Positions 1 to 6,187 are shown, counted from the stretch's first letter. The stretch: 7,171 nt of DNA from Phenylobacterium sp. (GCA_028698405.1 JAQVDF010000091.1:1-7171), one strand, 5' to 3'. Translations and numbers: made by a program. Notes: generated by a model not told the origin, from the sequence alone.

Positions 1-258
1 CGCGCAGCGCGCGCCCTGGCCGCCGCCGACGTGCTCGCCCCGGACGCGGCGGTCGATGCCGACGTCATGGCCCTGGCCCGCCGCGACACCGAGCGCCTGG
101 CGCCGGCGGAGGCGGATCCCGAGCGGCTGGCGGCCCTTGCCGCCGAGGGCCGGCGCGTGGTGCGGATCGTGACCGGCGAGCCCGGCGCGGAGGAGCTCGA
201 GCGGTTGGCCGCCGCCGGCGTGACGGTCGAGCGGGCCCCCGTGGCGGAGGCGCGGTGA
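1..258 (+). CDS. C-terminal end of a uroporphyrinogen-III methyltransferase-like (siroheme synthase-type) protein, 5' end outside window
   Basis: Only the last 85 residues are visible; the frame is open from base 1 to the TGA at 256-258. The segment resembles the N-terminal half of the tetrapyrrole (SAM-dependent) methylase domain of CobA/CysG. It has an ALxxADV..D stretch (residues 5-15), a ..ALARRDTERL helix (24-33), then LAAEGRRVVRI (46-56) and an EELERLAAAGV helix (64-74). In true methyltransferases the RVVRL strand is followed by the GGDPF.FGRGGEE loop that helps bind S-adenosylmethionine. Here it is shortened to TGEPGAEE and the protein stops about ten residues later, so this domain is probably non-catalytic. 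The upstream part may be a precorrin-2 dehydrogenase/ferrochelatase (siroheme synthase) module, but that is inference. Its stop overlaps the modB start (GTGA), implying translational coupling. Composition is typical of the window. The family match was made by eye. Confidence 0.6.
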   Translation, partial: RAARALAAADVLAPDAAVDADVMALARRDTERLAPAEADPERLAALAAEGRRVVRIVTGEPGAEELERLAAAGVTVERAPVAEAR

Positions 259-950
259 GCGGGCTGACGGCGGACGACCTCGCCGCGGTGGCGCTGTCGC
301 TGCGGGTCGCGCTGGCCGCGACCCTGTTCAGCCTGCCGCTGGCGGTGATCGCCGCCGCCGCCCTCGCCCGCGGACGCTTCGGCCGGCGGGTCGGACTGGA
401 GGCGTTGGTCACCCTGCCGCTGGTGCTGCCGCCGGTGGCGACCGGCTACGTGCTGTTGCTGCTGTTCGGGCGGCAGGGGCCGATCGGCGCGGCGCTGGAG
501 AAGGTCGGGATCGTGTTCGCCTTCGACTGGACCGGCGCGGCGCTGGCGGCGGCGGTGATGGCCTTTCCGCTCATGGTGCGGCCGATCCGGCTGGCCATGG
601 AGGCCATCGACGTGGAGGTCGCGGAGTCGGCGCAGACTCTGGGCGCATCGGCGGTGCAGCGCTTCTTCCGGGTGACCGTGCCCCTGTCCGCGCCGGGCGT
701 GGCGGCCGGGGCGGTGCTGGGCTTCGCAAAGGCCGTCGGCGAGTTCGGCGCGACCATCACCTTCGTCGCGGCCATTCCCGGCGAGACGCTGACGCTGCCG
801 TCGGCGATCTACGGCGCGGTGCAGACGCCGGGCGCCGAGGGACGGGCGGCGGCGCTGTGCGTGGTCGCCGCGGTCATCGCCGTGGCCGCGGTGGTGGTCT
901 CCGAGTCCCTCGGCCGCTTCGCCGCCCGGGCCGCAAGGGGCCCGGGCTGA
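255..950 (+). CDS. modB: Molybdate ABC transporter permease ModB
   Basis: Inner-membrane permease of the ModABC molybdate importer; it takes molybdate from periplasmic ModA and is powered by the ATPase ModC. The product is 231 residues, close to the 229 of E. coli ModB, and aligns along its whole length. Hydrophobic segments lie at about 13-38, 46-72, 93-110, 145-170 and 200-218. Characteristic stretches are LPLVLPPVATGY (54-65), AAAVMAFPLMVRPIRLA (98-114), the EAA loop that contacts ModC (about 122-143, with TLGAS), GEFGATITFV (162-171) and IPGET (174-178). The start is GTG at 255, four bases after GGAGG (246-250), and overlaps the preceding stop codon. It is the last gene of its strand unit: the next gene is convergent and begins its stop only four bases away. 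No modA or modC lies downstream, so partners must be upstream or elsewhere. A paralogous tungstate or sulfate permease is less likely given the close ModB match. Confidence 0.96.
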   Translation: MSGLTADDLAAVALSLRVALAATLFSLPLAVIAAAALARGRFGRRVGLEALVTLPLVLPPVATGYVLLLLFGRQGPIGAALEKVGIVFAFDWTGAALAAAVMAFPLMVRPIRLAMEAIDVEVAESAQTLGASAVQRFFRVTVPLSAPGVAAGAVLGFAKAVGEFGATITFVAAIPGETLTLPSAIYGAVQTPGAEGRAAALCVVAAVIAVAAVVVSESLGRFAARAARGPG

Positions 951-960
951 GCGCTCAGTC
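945..960. terminator. Palindrome holding both stop codons of modB and the convergent transporter gene
   Basis: CTGAGCGCTCAG (947-958) is a perfect 12-base palindrome whose arms are the TGA of modB (948-950) and the complement of the transporter TGA (955-957). In RNA of the modB sense it folds into six pairs (C945-side arm extended by one G-U and one G-C pair) around a GCGC tetraloop; because it is symmetrical, it folds in the other direction too. There is no T-run on either side, so it is not a canonical intrinsic terminator. It could stop convergent transcription weakly or protect 3' ends. Confidence 0.35.
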
Positions 961-2616
961 GATCGACCGGCCCTTGGTCTCGGGCAGGAAGAACAGGGTC
1001 ACCACCACGCTGATGGCGGTGAACACGAACGGGTACCAGAGGCCGGAGTAGATATCCCCCGTCGCCGTCACGATGGCGAAGGCGGTAAAGGGCACGAAGC
1101 CGCCTACCCAGCCGGTGCCGATGTGATAGGGCAGCGACAGCGCCGTGTAGCGGATACGCGTCGGGAACAGCTCGACCAGCGCCGCGGCCATCGGTCCGTA
1201 GAGGGCGGTCGCGGCGATCACGAACACCATCAGGATGGCGAACACGCCGAGGATGTTGGCCCGCTCGGGGTCGGCCTTGTCCGGATAGCCGTTGGCGGTC
1301 AGCGCCGCCTTGATGTCTGCCTCGACCTTGGCCTTGGCGGCCTTCAGCTCGGCGGGCGGCAGCCCCGCGCCCTCGATCGACACCACCTCGGTCTCGCCGA
1401 TCAGCACCCGCGCCGGATAGCCGGGCAGGGCCTCGCGGTTCTCGTAGGAGATGCCGGCGTTGGCCAGCGTCGACTTGGCGATGTCGCAGGAGGTGGCGAA
1501 GGTCGCCTTGCCGACCGGGTCGAACTGAAGCGAGCAGGTGGCCGGGTCGGCGATTACGACCACCGGGCTGGCCGCCTGGGCCTCGGCGATGGCCGGGTTG
1601 CCCATCTTCGACAGCCCCTGGAAGGCCGGGAAGTAGGCGACCAGCGCCAGGGTCATGCCGAACCACATCACCCACTTGCGGCCGACCCGGTCCGACAGCC
1701 AGGCGAAGAAAACGTAGAGCGGGGCGCTGACGATGGTGGCGGCGATCATCAGCCCGTTGACCGTCTTCGGGTCGATCCGGACGAACCGCTCCATGAACAC
1801 CTGGATGTAGAAGAAGGCCGTGTACCAGACGGCGCCCTGGGCGAACATGAAGGCCAGCAACACCAGCAGCACGATCTTCAGGTTGCTCCAGCGGCCGAAG
1901 GCCTCGGCGAACGGGGCCTTGGTCTGCTCGCCCGCCTCCTTGAGCCGGCGGAAGGAGGGGCTCTCCGACAGCTTCAGGCGCATGAAGATGGAGATGGCCA
2001 GGAGGCCCGCCGAGACCAGGAAGGGCACCCGCCAGCCCCAGGCGGCGAAGGCCTCCTCTCCGACGATGGTGCGGGTGGCGAGGATCACCAGAAGGGCGCC
2101 GACCAGGCCGAACGCGGCCGAGGTCTGAATCCAGCCGGTGTACTCGGCCCGGCGGTTCGCCGGGGCGTGCTCGGCGACGTAGATGGCCGCCCCGCCGTAC
2201 TCGCCGCCCAGCGCCAGGCCCTGCAGGATCCGCAGGGTGATCAGCAGCACGGGCCCGATCATGCCGGCCTGCTGGTAGGTGGGCAGGAGGCCGATCGCGA
2301 AGGTGGCCCCGCCCATCATGGTGACGGTGATCAGGAAGGCGCCCTTGCGGCCAACCTTGTCGCCCATCCGCCCGAACACCAGCGCGCCCAACGGGCGGAA
2401 GGCGAAGCCTGCGCCGAACAGCGCCAGGGCGGCGATCAGTCCGGCCGTGTCGGTCAGGTTGGCGAAGAAGTTGCGCGAGATCAGCGAGGCCAACGTGCCG
2501 AAGATGAAGAAGTCGTACCACTCGAAGGCCGTGCCGGCGGCCGAGGCGACCACGACCGTGCGCATCGGCGTGGCCGCCGTCTGATGGGTCTCGTCGGCTA
2601 CGACTGCTTCGGCCAT
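955..2616 (-). CDS. MHS-family major facilitator (metabolite:H+ symporter) with large periplasmic loop
   Basis: Inner-membrane proton-coupled transporter of the MHS branch (ProP, KgtP and ShiA relatives), 553 residues against roughly 430-500 usual. About twelve helices are visible. Diagnostic motifs are AAGTAFEWYDFF (26-37), motif A GRMGDKVGRKG (82-92), RILQGLALGGEYGG (129-142) followed by AEHAP (148-152), the second motif-A copy SDRVGRK (308-314), LFPTRIRY (483-490) and C-terminal LPETKGRSID. Between helices 9 and 10, about residues 337-452, lies a hydrophilic insertion of some 115 residues that should face the periplasm. It carries the only two cysteines of the protein (361 and 377). ATG at 2616 is chosen because GGGGGAGT (2621-2628) precedes it by four bases and MHS proteins begin just before this point; an in-frame ATG at 2721 would run through the divergent intergenic region. 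The substrate (an organic acid, amino acid or osmolyte) cannot be told. It is transcribed alone, convergent with modB and divergent from dodecin. Confidence 0.9.
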   Translation of the reverse strand: MAEAVVADETHQTAATPMRTVVVASAAGTAFEWYDFFIFGTLASLISRNFFANLTDTAGLIAALALFGAGFAFRPLGALVFGRMGDKVGRKGAFLITVTMMGGATFAIGLLPTYQQAGMIGPVLLITLRILQGLALGGEYGGAAIYVAEHAPANRRAEYTGWIQTSAAFGLVGALLVILATRTIVGEEAFAAWGWRVPFLVSAGLLAISIFMRLKLSESPSFRRLKEAGEQTKAPFAEAFGRWSNLKIVLLVLLAFMFAQGAVWYTAFFYIQVFMERFVRIDPKTVNGLMIAATIVSAPLYVFFAWLSDRVGRKWVMWFGMTLALVAYFPAFQGLSKMGNPAIAEAQAASPVVVIADPATCSLQFDPVGKATFATSCDIAKSTLANAGISYENREALPGYPARVLIGETEVVSIEGAGLPPAELKAAKAKVEADIKAALTANGYPDKADPERANILGVFAILMVFVIAATALYGPMAAALVELFPTRIRYTALSLPYHIGTGWVGGFVPFTAFAIVTATGDIYSGLWYPFVFTAISVVVTLFFLPETKGRSID

Positions 2617-2620
2617 TTCA

Positions 2621-2628
2621 ACTCCCCC
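2621..2628 (-). promoter_or_regulatory. Shine-Dalgarno site fixing the transporter start
   Basis: Read on the minus strand this is a GGGGGAGT run ending four bases before the ATG at 2616. It decides for that start over the in-frame ATG at 2721, which has no comparable site. Further upstream on the same strand GCTAGA (2645-2650) matches the -10 element of Caulobacter housekeeping promoters (GCTANA), but no good -35 TTGAC lies at the right distance, so a promoter there is only a possibility. Confidence 0.6.
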
Positions 2629-2713
2629 GAATTGCTGGCGCCGATCTAGCACCGCCGCCGCCGGCTCGGAAATGGCCGTTCTTTCGGATGTGGAACCTTG
2701 GCCGGGCGCTGCG

Positions 2714-2728
2714 GCTTCCATCGGAAGC
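2714..2728 (+). promoter_or_regulatory. Small hairpin just upstream of the dodecin ribosome binding site
   Basis: GCTTCC (2714-2719) and GGAAGC (2723-2728) form a perfect six-pair stem with an ATC loop. It ends three bases before the GAGGAG Shine-Dalgarno site (2732-2737) of dodecin, so it lies in the expected leader of that mRNA and leaves the site exposed. A function is inferred from position only. Confidence 0.3.
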
Positions 2729-2741
2729 AGCGAGGAGCGCC

Positions 2742-2951
2742 ATGACAGACCACACCTACGGGATCAGCGAGATCGTCGGCTCGTCGGAGACCTCGATCGA
2801 GGACGCCATCCAGAACGCCATCTCCAACGCCTCGGAGAACCGTCGCAGCATCCGCTGGTTCGAGGTCGTGGAGACCCGCGGCCACGTCGAGGACAACCGG
2901 GTCAAGCACTACCAGGTGCACATCCGCCTGGGATACCTGATCGAGGACTGA
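2742..2951 (+). CDS. Dodecin, flavin-binding storage/buffer protein
   Basis: Dodecins are cytoplasmic proteins of about 65-70 residues that assemble into hollow dodecamers and bind stacked pairs of flavins (FMN/riboflavin in bacteria); they are thought to buffer or store free flavin. The product is 69 residues with the expected beta-alpha-beta-beta order. It has an initial strand (about 4-12), then SSETSIEDAIQNAISNAS (14-31) as the single helix, and two strands, IRWFEVVETRG (37-47) and VKHYQVHIRLGYLIE. Trp39, the residue that stacks on the flavin, and Gln58, which contacts the isoalloxazine ring, are both present; Arg46 matches the arginine of Thermus dodecin. ATG at 2742 follows GAGGAG (2732-2737) by four bases. 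The gene stands alone, divergent from the transporter and convergent with glutaryl-CoA dehydrogenase. No flavin-biosynthesis gene is near, although the neighbouring dehydrogenase is a flavoenzyme. Confidence 0.93.
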   Translation: MTDHTYGISEIVGSSETSIEDAIQNAISNASENRRSIRWFEVVETRGHVEDNRVKHYQVHIRLGYLIED

Positions 2952-2961
2952 TGCAGGGTGA

Positions 2962-2994
2962 GGTGACAGGTAGGCCTTCGGCCAACCAGTCACC
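2962..2994. terminator. Symmetrical bidirectional hairpin between dodecin and glutaryl-CoA dehydrogenase
   Basis: A 33-base near-perfect inverted repeat centred on base 2978. GGTGAC pairs with GTCACC, GGT with ACC and GGCC with GGCC around a TTC loop. Two symmetrical A-A mismatches (2968/2988 and 2972/2984) separate the blocks, giving thirteen pairs. It sits 10 bases after the dodecin stop and 11 bases before the stop of the convergent gene, and works equally on either strand. No T-run follows on either side. In a GC-rich alphaproteobacterium, a bidirectional terminator or 3'-end stabiliser is the natural reading. Confidence 0.6.
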
Positions 2995-3005
2995 GGGCCG
3001 CGGGC

Positions 3006-4196
3006 CTAGAACGCGTTCTCGCCGGTGATCGCGCGGCCGAGGATCAGGGCGTGCACGTCGTGCGCGCCTTCGTAGGTGTTTACGGTCTCCAGGTTCGCCG
3101 CGTGCCGCATCACGTGGTACTCGCCGGAGATGCCGTTGCCGCCGTGGATGTCGCGGGCCTCGCGGGCGATGGCCAGCGCCTTGCCGCAGTTGTTGCGCTT
3201 CATCAGGCTGATCGCCTCGGGCACCCAGGCGCCCTCGTCGATCAGCCGGCCGAGCGCATAGGCGCCCTCCAGGCCGAGGGCAATCTCGGTCTGCATGTCG
3301 GCCAGCTTCTTCTGGATCAGCTGACGGGCCCCCAGCGGCTTTCCGAACACCTTGCGGGTGGCGACGTAGTCGCGCGAGGCATGCAGGCAAAATTCCGCCG
3401 CGCCCATGGCGCCCCAGGCGATGCCGTAGCGGGCCTTGTTCAGGCACGAGAAGGGCCCGCGCAGGCCCGAGACGTTCGGCAGGATCGCGTCCTCGCCGAC
3501 CTTGACGTCCGACAGGGCGATCTCGCCGGTGATCGAGGCGCGCAGCGACAGCTTGTTCTGGATCTTCGGGGTCTCGAACCCCGGCGTGCCGCGGTCGACC
3601 AGGAAGCCGCGGATCACCCCGTCGAGCTTGGCCCAGACCAGCGCCACGTCGGCGATCGGCGCGTTGGTGATCCACATCTTGGACCCGTTCAGCAGGTAGC
3701 CGCCGTCGACCTTCCTGGCGGTCGTGCGCATCGAGGCCGGGTCGGAGCCGCCGTCGGCCTCGGTCAGGCCGAAGCAGCCGACGATCTCGCCCTTGGCCAT
3801 GCCGGGCAGGTACTTGCGCCGCTGCTCCTCGGAGCCGAACTCGTAGATCGGATACATGACCAGCGACGACTGCACGCTCATCGCCGAGCGGTAGCCGGAA
3901 TCGATCGCCTCGATCTCGCGGGCGATCAGGCCGTAGGCGACGTGATTGACGCCCGCGCCGCCGTACTCTTCCGGCAGCGTCGGCCCGAGGAAGCCGAGAG
4001 CGCCCATCTCGGTCATGATCTCGCGGTCGAACCGTTCGTCGGCGAAGGCCGAGACGACCCGCGGCAGCAGTTTCTCGCGCGCGTAGGCCCGGGCGGATTC
4101 CCAGACCATCCGCTCCTCGTCCGAGAGGCGCGAGGTCAGGTCGAGCGGGTCCTCCCAGCGGAAGGTCTTCTGGCTTTGGCCGGCGTCGAGAGCCAT
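3006..4196 (-). CDS. gcdH: Glutaryl-CoA dehydrogenase
   Basis: FAD enzyme that oxidises and decarboxylates glutaryl-CoA to crotonyl-CoA and CO2, passing electrons to electron-transfer flavoprotein; a late step of lysine, tryptophan and some aromatic degradation. The product is 396 residues, full length for the mature family. Visible motifs are LPEEYGGAG (74-82), [14 protein letters not shown] (101-114) with Arg103 at the position that binds the glutaryl carboxylate, the FAD/substrate signature [13 protein letters not shown] (141-153), MWITNA (174-179), RKVFGKPL (281-288), IHGGNG (350-355) and [20 protein letters not shown] (373-392). Glu376 in YEG is the catalytic base, and this C-terminal run is typical of glutaryl-CoA dehydrogenases rather than of general acyl-CoA dehydrogenases. 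The ATG at 4196 follows AGGAG (4205-4209 on the minus strand) by eight bases. It lies 44 bases after the enoyl-CoA hydratase-family gene and is probably its operon partner. The frame stays open upstream to 4763, but that is a shadow of the preceding gene. Confidence 0.95.
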   Translation of the reverse strand: MALDAGQSQKTFRWEDPLDLTSRLSDEERMVWESARAYAREKLLPRVVSAFADERFDREIMTEMGALGFLGPTLPEEYGGAGVNHVAYGLIAREIEAIDSGYRSAMSVQSSLVMYPIYEFGSEEQRRKYLPGMAKGEIVGCFGLTEADGGSDPASMRTTARKVDGGYLLNGSKMWITNAPIADVALVWAKLDGVIRGFLVDRGTPGFETPKIQNKLSLRASITGEIALSDVKVGEDAILPNVSGLRGPFSCLNKARYGIAWGAMGAAEFCLHASRDYVATRKVFGKPLGARQLIQKKLADMQTEIALGLEGAYALGRLIDEGAWVPEAISLMKRNNCGKALAIAREARDIHGGNGISGEYHVMRHAANLETVNTYEGAHDVHALILGRAITGENAF

Positions 4197-4240
4197 GGCG
4201 ATCGCTCCTGGAACTGCGGGGTCCCGCCTATGACACCGAA

Positions 4241-5077
4241 TTACGTCCCCGTGTAGACGCCTTTCCGCTTCTCCAGGAACGCCAGCCGGGACTCCTTGGC
4301 GTCGTTCACCGCCTTGCGCGCGAAGCCGAGCCCGGCGAGCTCGTAGCGCAGAGCGTCGTCGATCTCCTTCTCCATCGAGTACTGCAGCACCCGCTTGGCG
4401 CTGCGGATCGCCAGCGGCGGCCACTGGGCCATCTCCTCGGCGTAGGCGACCGCCGCATCCAGCAGCTCGGCCTCGGGCACGAGGCGGTTGAGCAGGCCGA
4501 TCTGCAGCGCCTCCTCGGCCTCCACCGCCCGGCTGGTGAAGATCAGGTCGGCGGCGCGGGCGTAGCCCACGATCCTGGGCAGGAAGAAGCTCATACCGCT
4601 GTCGGGCGACAGGTTGCGTTCCACGAAGACGGTCTTGAAGCGGGCCTTGTCCGAGCCGATGCGCACGTCGCAGGCCAGCGCCAGGCTCATGCCGGCCCCG
4701 GCGGCGACGCCGTTGATCGCGCCGATCAGCGGCTTGTCGAAGGTGTAGAACAGCTTGGCCCAACGGCCGACCCAGTTCATCTCGTCCAGCCGTTCGTTCT
4801 GGTTGCGCGGCTCCGGCGGCGCGGCGGACCGTCCGGCCGAGGCGCGGTCGGCCCCGCCCAGCAGATCGGCCCCCGAGCAGAAGCCGCGGCCGGCCCCGGT
4901 GATCACCAGAGCGCGGATCTCGTCGTCGTCGCGGGCCCGTTCAACTGCGGCGTGCACGTCGTTGCGAAGGCCTGCGGAGATGGCGTTCAGTCGTTCCGGC
5001 CTGTTGAGGGTGAGTACGGCCACGCGGCCGCGGATCTCGTACTGGATGGCGTCGTAGCGGCCCACCGGCTGATCCAT
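4241..5077 (-). CDS. Enoyl-CoA hydratase/isomerase (crotonase) family protein with atypical active site
   Basis: Crotonase-fold CoA enzyme, 278 residues, cytoplasmic. Family marks are [11 protein letters not shown] (22-32), the first oxyanion-hole segment [12 protein letters not shown] (61-72) and the second, [17 protein letters not shown] (121-137). A variable, Ala/Pro/Arg-rich loop lies at 73-98. Aligned with rat enoyl-CoA hydratase, Glu144 is replaced by Ser131 and Glu164 by Phe151, so ordinary hydratase chemistry is doubtful. Instead LSPDSG (156-161) places Asp159 where PaaG-type ring-opening isomerases have their catalytic aspartate (IPDCGG in E. coli PaaG). The likely role is therefore an isomerase or other crotonase-family reaction rather than crotonyl-CoA hydration, which is inference. 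ATG at 5077 has AGGGAGGA (5085-5092, minus strand) seven bases upstream. An in-frame ATG at 5149 would cross the divergent promoter region. It is the first gene of the unit with gcdH and may serve the same degradation route. Confidence 0.85.
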   Translation of the reverse strand: MDQPVGRYDAIQYEIRGRVAVLTLNRPERLNAISAGLRNDVHAAVERARDDDEIRALVITGAGRGFCSGADLLGGADRASAGRSAAPPEPRNQNERLDEMNWVGRWAKLFYTFDKPLIGAINGVAAGAGMSLALACDVRIGSDKARFKTVFVERNLSPDSGMSFFLPRIVGYARAADLIFTSRAVEAEEALQIGLLNRLVPEAELLDAAVAYAEEMAQWPPLAIRSAKRVLQYSMEKEIDDALRYELAGLGFARKAVNDAKESRLAFLEKRKGVYTGT

Positions 5078-5123
5078 CGCGTGGTCCTCCCTGTCGGTTT
5101 GTTGGAAGTCTGGCCCAATCGGG

Positions 5124-5142
5124 GCCTTGCGCAAGCGAAGGC
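5124..5142. promoter_or_regulatory. Nested palindrome in the divergent intergenic region, possible operator
   Basis: CTTGCGCAAG (5126-5135) is a perfect 10-base palindrome. Overlapping it, GCCTT (5124-5128) and AAGGC (5138-5142) form a further inverted repeat, and just left GGCCC (5112-5116) pairs with GGGCC (5122-5126). The cluster lies about 50 bases before the crotonase-family start and about 40 before the small membrane protein start, where a regulator of either divergent gene would bind. I found no convincing -35/-10 pair beside it. The operator role is inferred from symmetry and position. Confidence 0.3.
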
Positions 5143-5178
5143 GCTGCAACCCGTGCCGATTTCACTGGTTCCTACGCC

Positions 5179-5397
5179 ATGACGAGCATAGCGGATTGTC
5201 CGATGCGGCCGGCGCCGGCGGCGCGGAACCCGGCCTTCACCGTTGCCTGGCTGGTCGCGCTCGCCTTTCTGGCCGGCTTCATCGGCTATCTGGCGGTCAG
5301 CGCGCCGGTGGTCGCCACCGTCTACGACGAGCGTTCCGACCCCGCCCGGGTCTCCGGTCCCGTCTCCGCCGAGTGGAACATCGAGCGGGACGTGTAG
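5179..5397 (+). CDS. Small single-pass membrane protein of unknown function
   Basis: I do not recognise this 72-residue protein. A short N-terminal part with two prolines and an Arg (about 9-17) precedes one clear hydrophobic helix (about 20-44, FTVAWLVALAFLAGFIGYLAV). A polar 25-residue tail follows, with YDERSDPARVSG and ending WNIERDV. With basic residues before the helix, the tail should lie in the periplasm. From about codon 9 onward the third positions are strongly G/C, as in neighbouring genes, which supports real coding. The first codons (ATA, GAT, TGT) are less typical, and no Shine-Dalgarno site precedes 5179. Translation might instead start at the in-frame ATG at 5203, which has only a weak GGA upstream. 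It is divergent from the crotonase-family gene and ends seven bases before the convergent cysQ stop. No partner is implied by context. Confidence 0.6.
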   Translation: MTSIADCPMRPAPAARNPAFTVAWLVALAFLAGFIGYLAVSAPVVATVYDERSDPARVSGPVSAEWNIERDV

Positions 5398-5404
5398 CGG
5401 ACCC

Positions 5405-6163
5405 TCAGCTGCGGGCGACGAACCAGCCGTTCTTGAAGCCGTCCTGGGCCTTGCCGTAGGCGAAAGGCTCGCCCTCGGGGGTGAGGACGCGGCCGCCGGC
5501 CGCCTCCAGGACCGCCTGGCCGGCGGCGATGTCCCATTCCATGGTCGGCCCGTGGCGTGGGTAGATGTCGGCGGCGCCCTCGGCGATCCGGCAGAACTTG
5601 ATCGAGGAGTCCATCGCCTCGCGGCGGGTGAAGCCGTACTTCTCCGCCAGGGCGTCGGCTGTCTCCGGCTTCATGGTGTGGCTGATCAGGCCCAGCGGCT
5701 CGGCCGGCCAGGGGCGCACGTGGACCGGCCGGGCGGCGCCGCCCTCGATCCGCTTCATGGCTCGGCCGCCCTGGGTGAACCAGGTTTCCATGGTCGGCGG
5801 CGCGCAGACCGCCCCGGCCACCGGGCGGCCGTCCTGCACGAGACCGATGTTCACCGTGAAGTGGACATCGCCGCGGACGAAGGCCTTGGTGCCGTCCAGC
5901 GGATCGACCAGGAAGAAGGTGGCGCCGATCTGGTCGGGCGTGCCGGACTCGCTGGCGTCCTCCTCGGAGATCACCGGCACGCCGGGCCAACGCTTCTCCA
6001 GCTCGGCCAGGATCAGGGCCTCGCCGCGCTGGTCGGCTTCGGTCACCGGGCTCTCGTCCTTCTTGGTGGTCACCTCCAGGCCGGAGCGCCACAGGGGCAG
6101 GATCAGCCGCGCCGCAGCCTCGCAGATGTCGGCCAGTTCGGCGCCGGGATCGCTCAAAGACAC
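5405..6163 (-). CDS. cysQ: CysQ-type 3'(2'),5'-bisphosphate nucleotidase (inositol monophosphatase superfamily)
   Basis: Mg-dependent phosphatase that removes the 3'-phosphate from PAP/PAPS, recycling the by-product of sulfate assimilation; cytoplasmic or membrane-associated. The product is 252 residues from the chosen start, normal for CysQ. Metal-site motifs are in order: SPVTEAD (38-44), ISEED (65-69), the family signature VDPLDGTKAF (86-95) with both metal-binding aspartates, and TMEWDIAAGQAVL (207-219) with the late aspartate. DGFKNGWFVAR closes the protein, as in many CysQ sequences. GTG at 6163 is preferred because GGAGG (6172-6176, minus strand) lies eight bases before it. A GTG at 6178, five codons earlier and in frame, has no such site. 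The gene is divergent from chpT with 86 bases between starts. An inositol- or histidinol-phosphatase role is the alternative, but the pattern after DPLDGT favours CysQ. No sulfate genes are beside it. Confidence 0.85.
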   Translation of the reverse strand: MSLSDPGAELADICEAAARLILPLWRSGLEVTTKKDESPVTEADQRGEALILAELEKRWPGVPVISEEDASESGTPDQIGATFFLVDPLDGTKAFVRGDVHFTVNIGLVQDGRPVAGAVCAPPTMETWFTQGGRAMKRIEGGAARPVHVRPWPAEPLGLISHTMKPETADALAEKYGFTRREAMDSSIKFCRIAEGAADIYPRHGPTMEWDIAAGQAVLEAAGGRVLTPEGEPFAYGKAQDGFKNGWFVARS

Positions 6164-6171
6164 GTGGTTCG

Positions 6172-6176
6172 CCTCC
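6172..6176 (-). promoter_or_regulatory. Shine-Dalgarno site that decides the cysQ start
   Basis: GGAGG on the minus strand, eight bases before the GTG at 6163. It overlaps the codons just after the alternative GTG at 6178, so it cannot serve that one. Confidence 0.5.
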
Positions 6177-6187
6177 ACCCTGGGAGC

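Noticed and set aside
809..2521. Open frame of 570 codons on the - strand
   Set aside because: Same strand as the transporter but another frame; low-complexity Arg/Pro/Gly/His translation. It also runs into modB from the opposite side.
1123..2649. Open frame of 508 codons on the + strand
   Set aside because: Antisense shadow of the MHS transporter; the translation is rich in Arg, Gly, His and Gln with no domain, whereas the minus strand gives a clean transporter.
2617..2721. 35-residue N-terminal extension of the transporter to an ATG at 2721
   Set aside because: It would fill the intergenic region towards dodecin, has no ribosome site, and is polar sequence unlike MHS N-termini; ATG 2616 has a strong site.
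4216..4227. GCGGG/CCCGC inverted repeat between the crotonase gene and gcdH
   Set aside because: Only two bases separate the arms, so the usable stem is about four pairs; there is no T-run. It is too weak to call a terminator inside a probable operon.
3051..4256. Open frame of 401 codons on the + strand
   Set aside because: Antisense shadow of gcdH caused by high GC third positions; no recognisable protein features.
4197..4763. Upstream extension of the gcdH frame to 4763
   Set aside because: It overlaps the crotonase-family gene out of frame and has an Arg-rich nonsense translation; the family start is at 4196 with AGGAG upstream.
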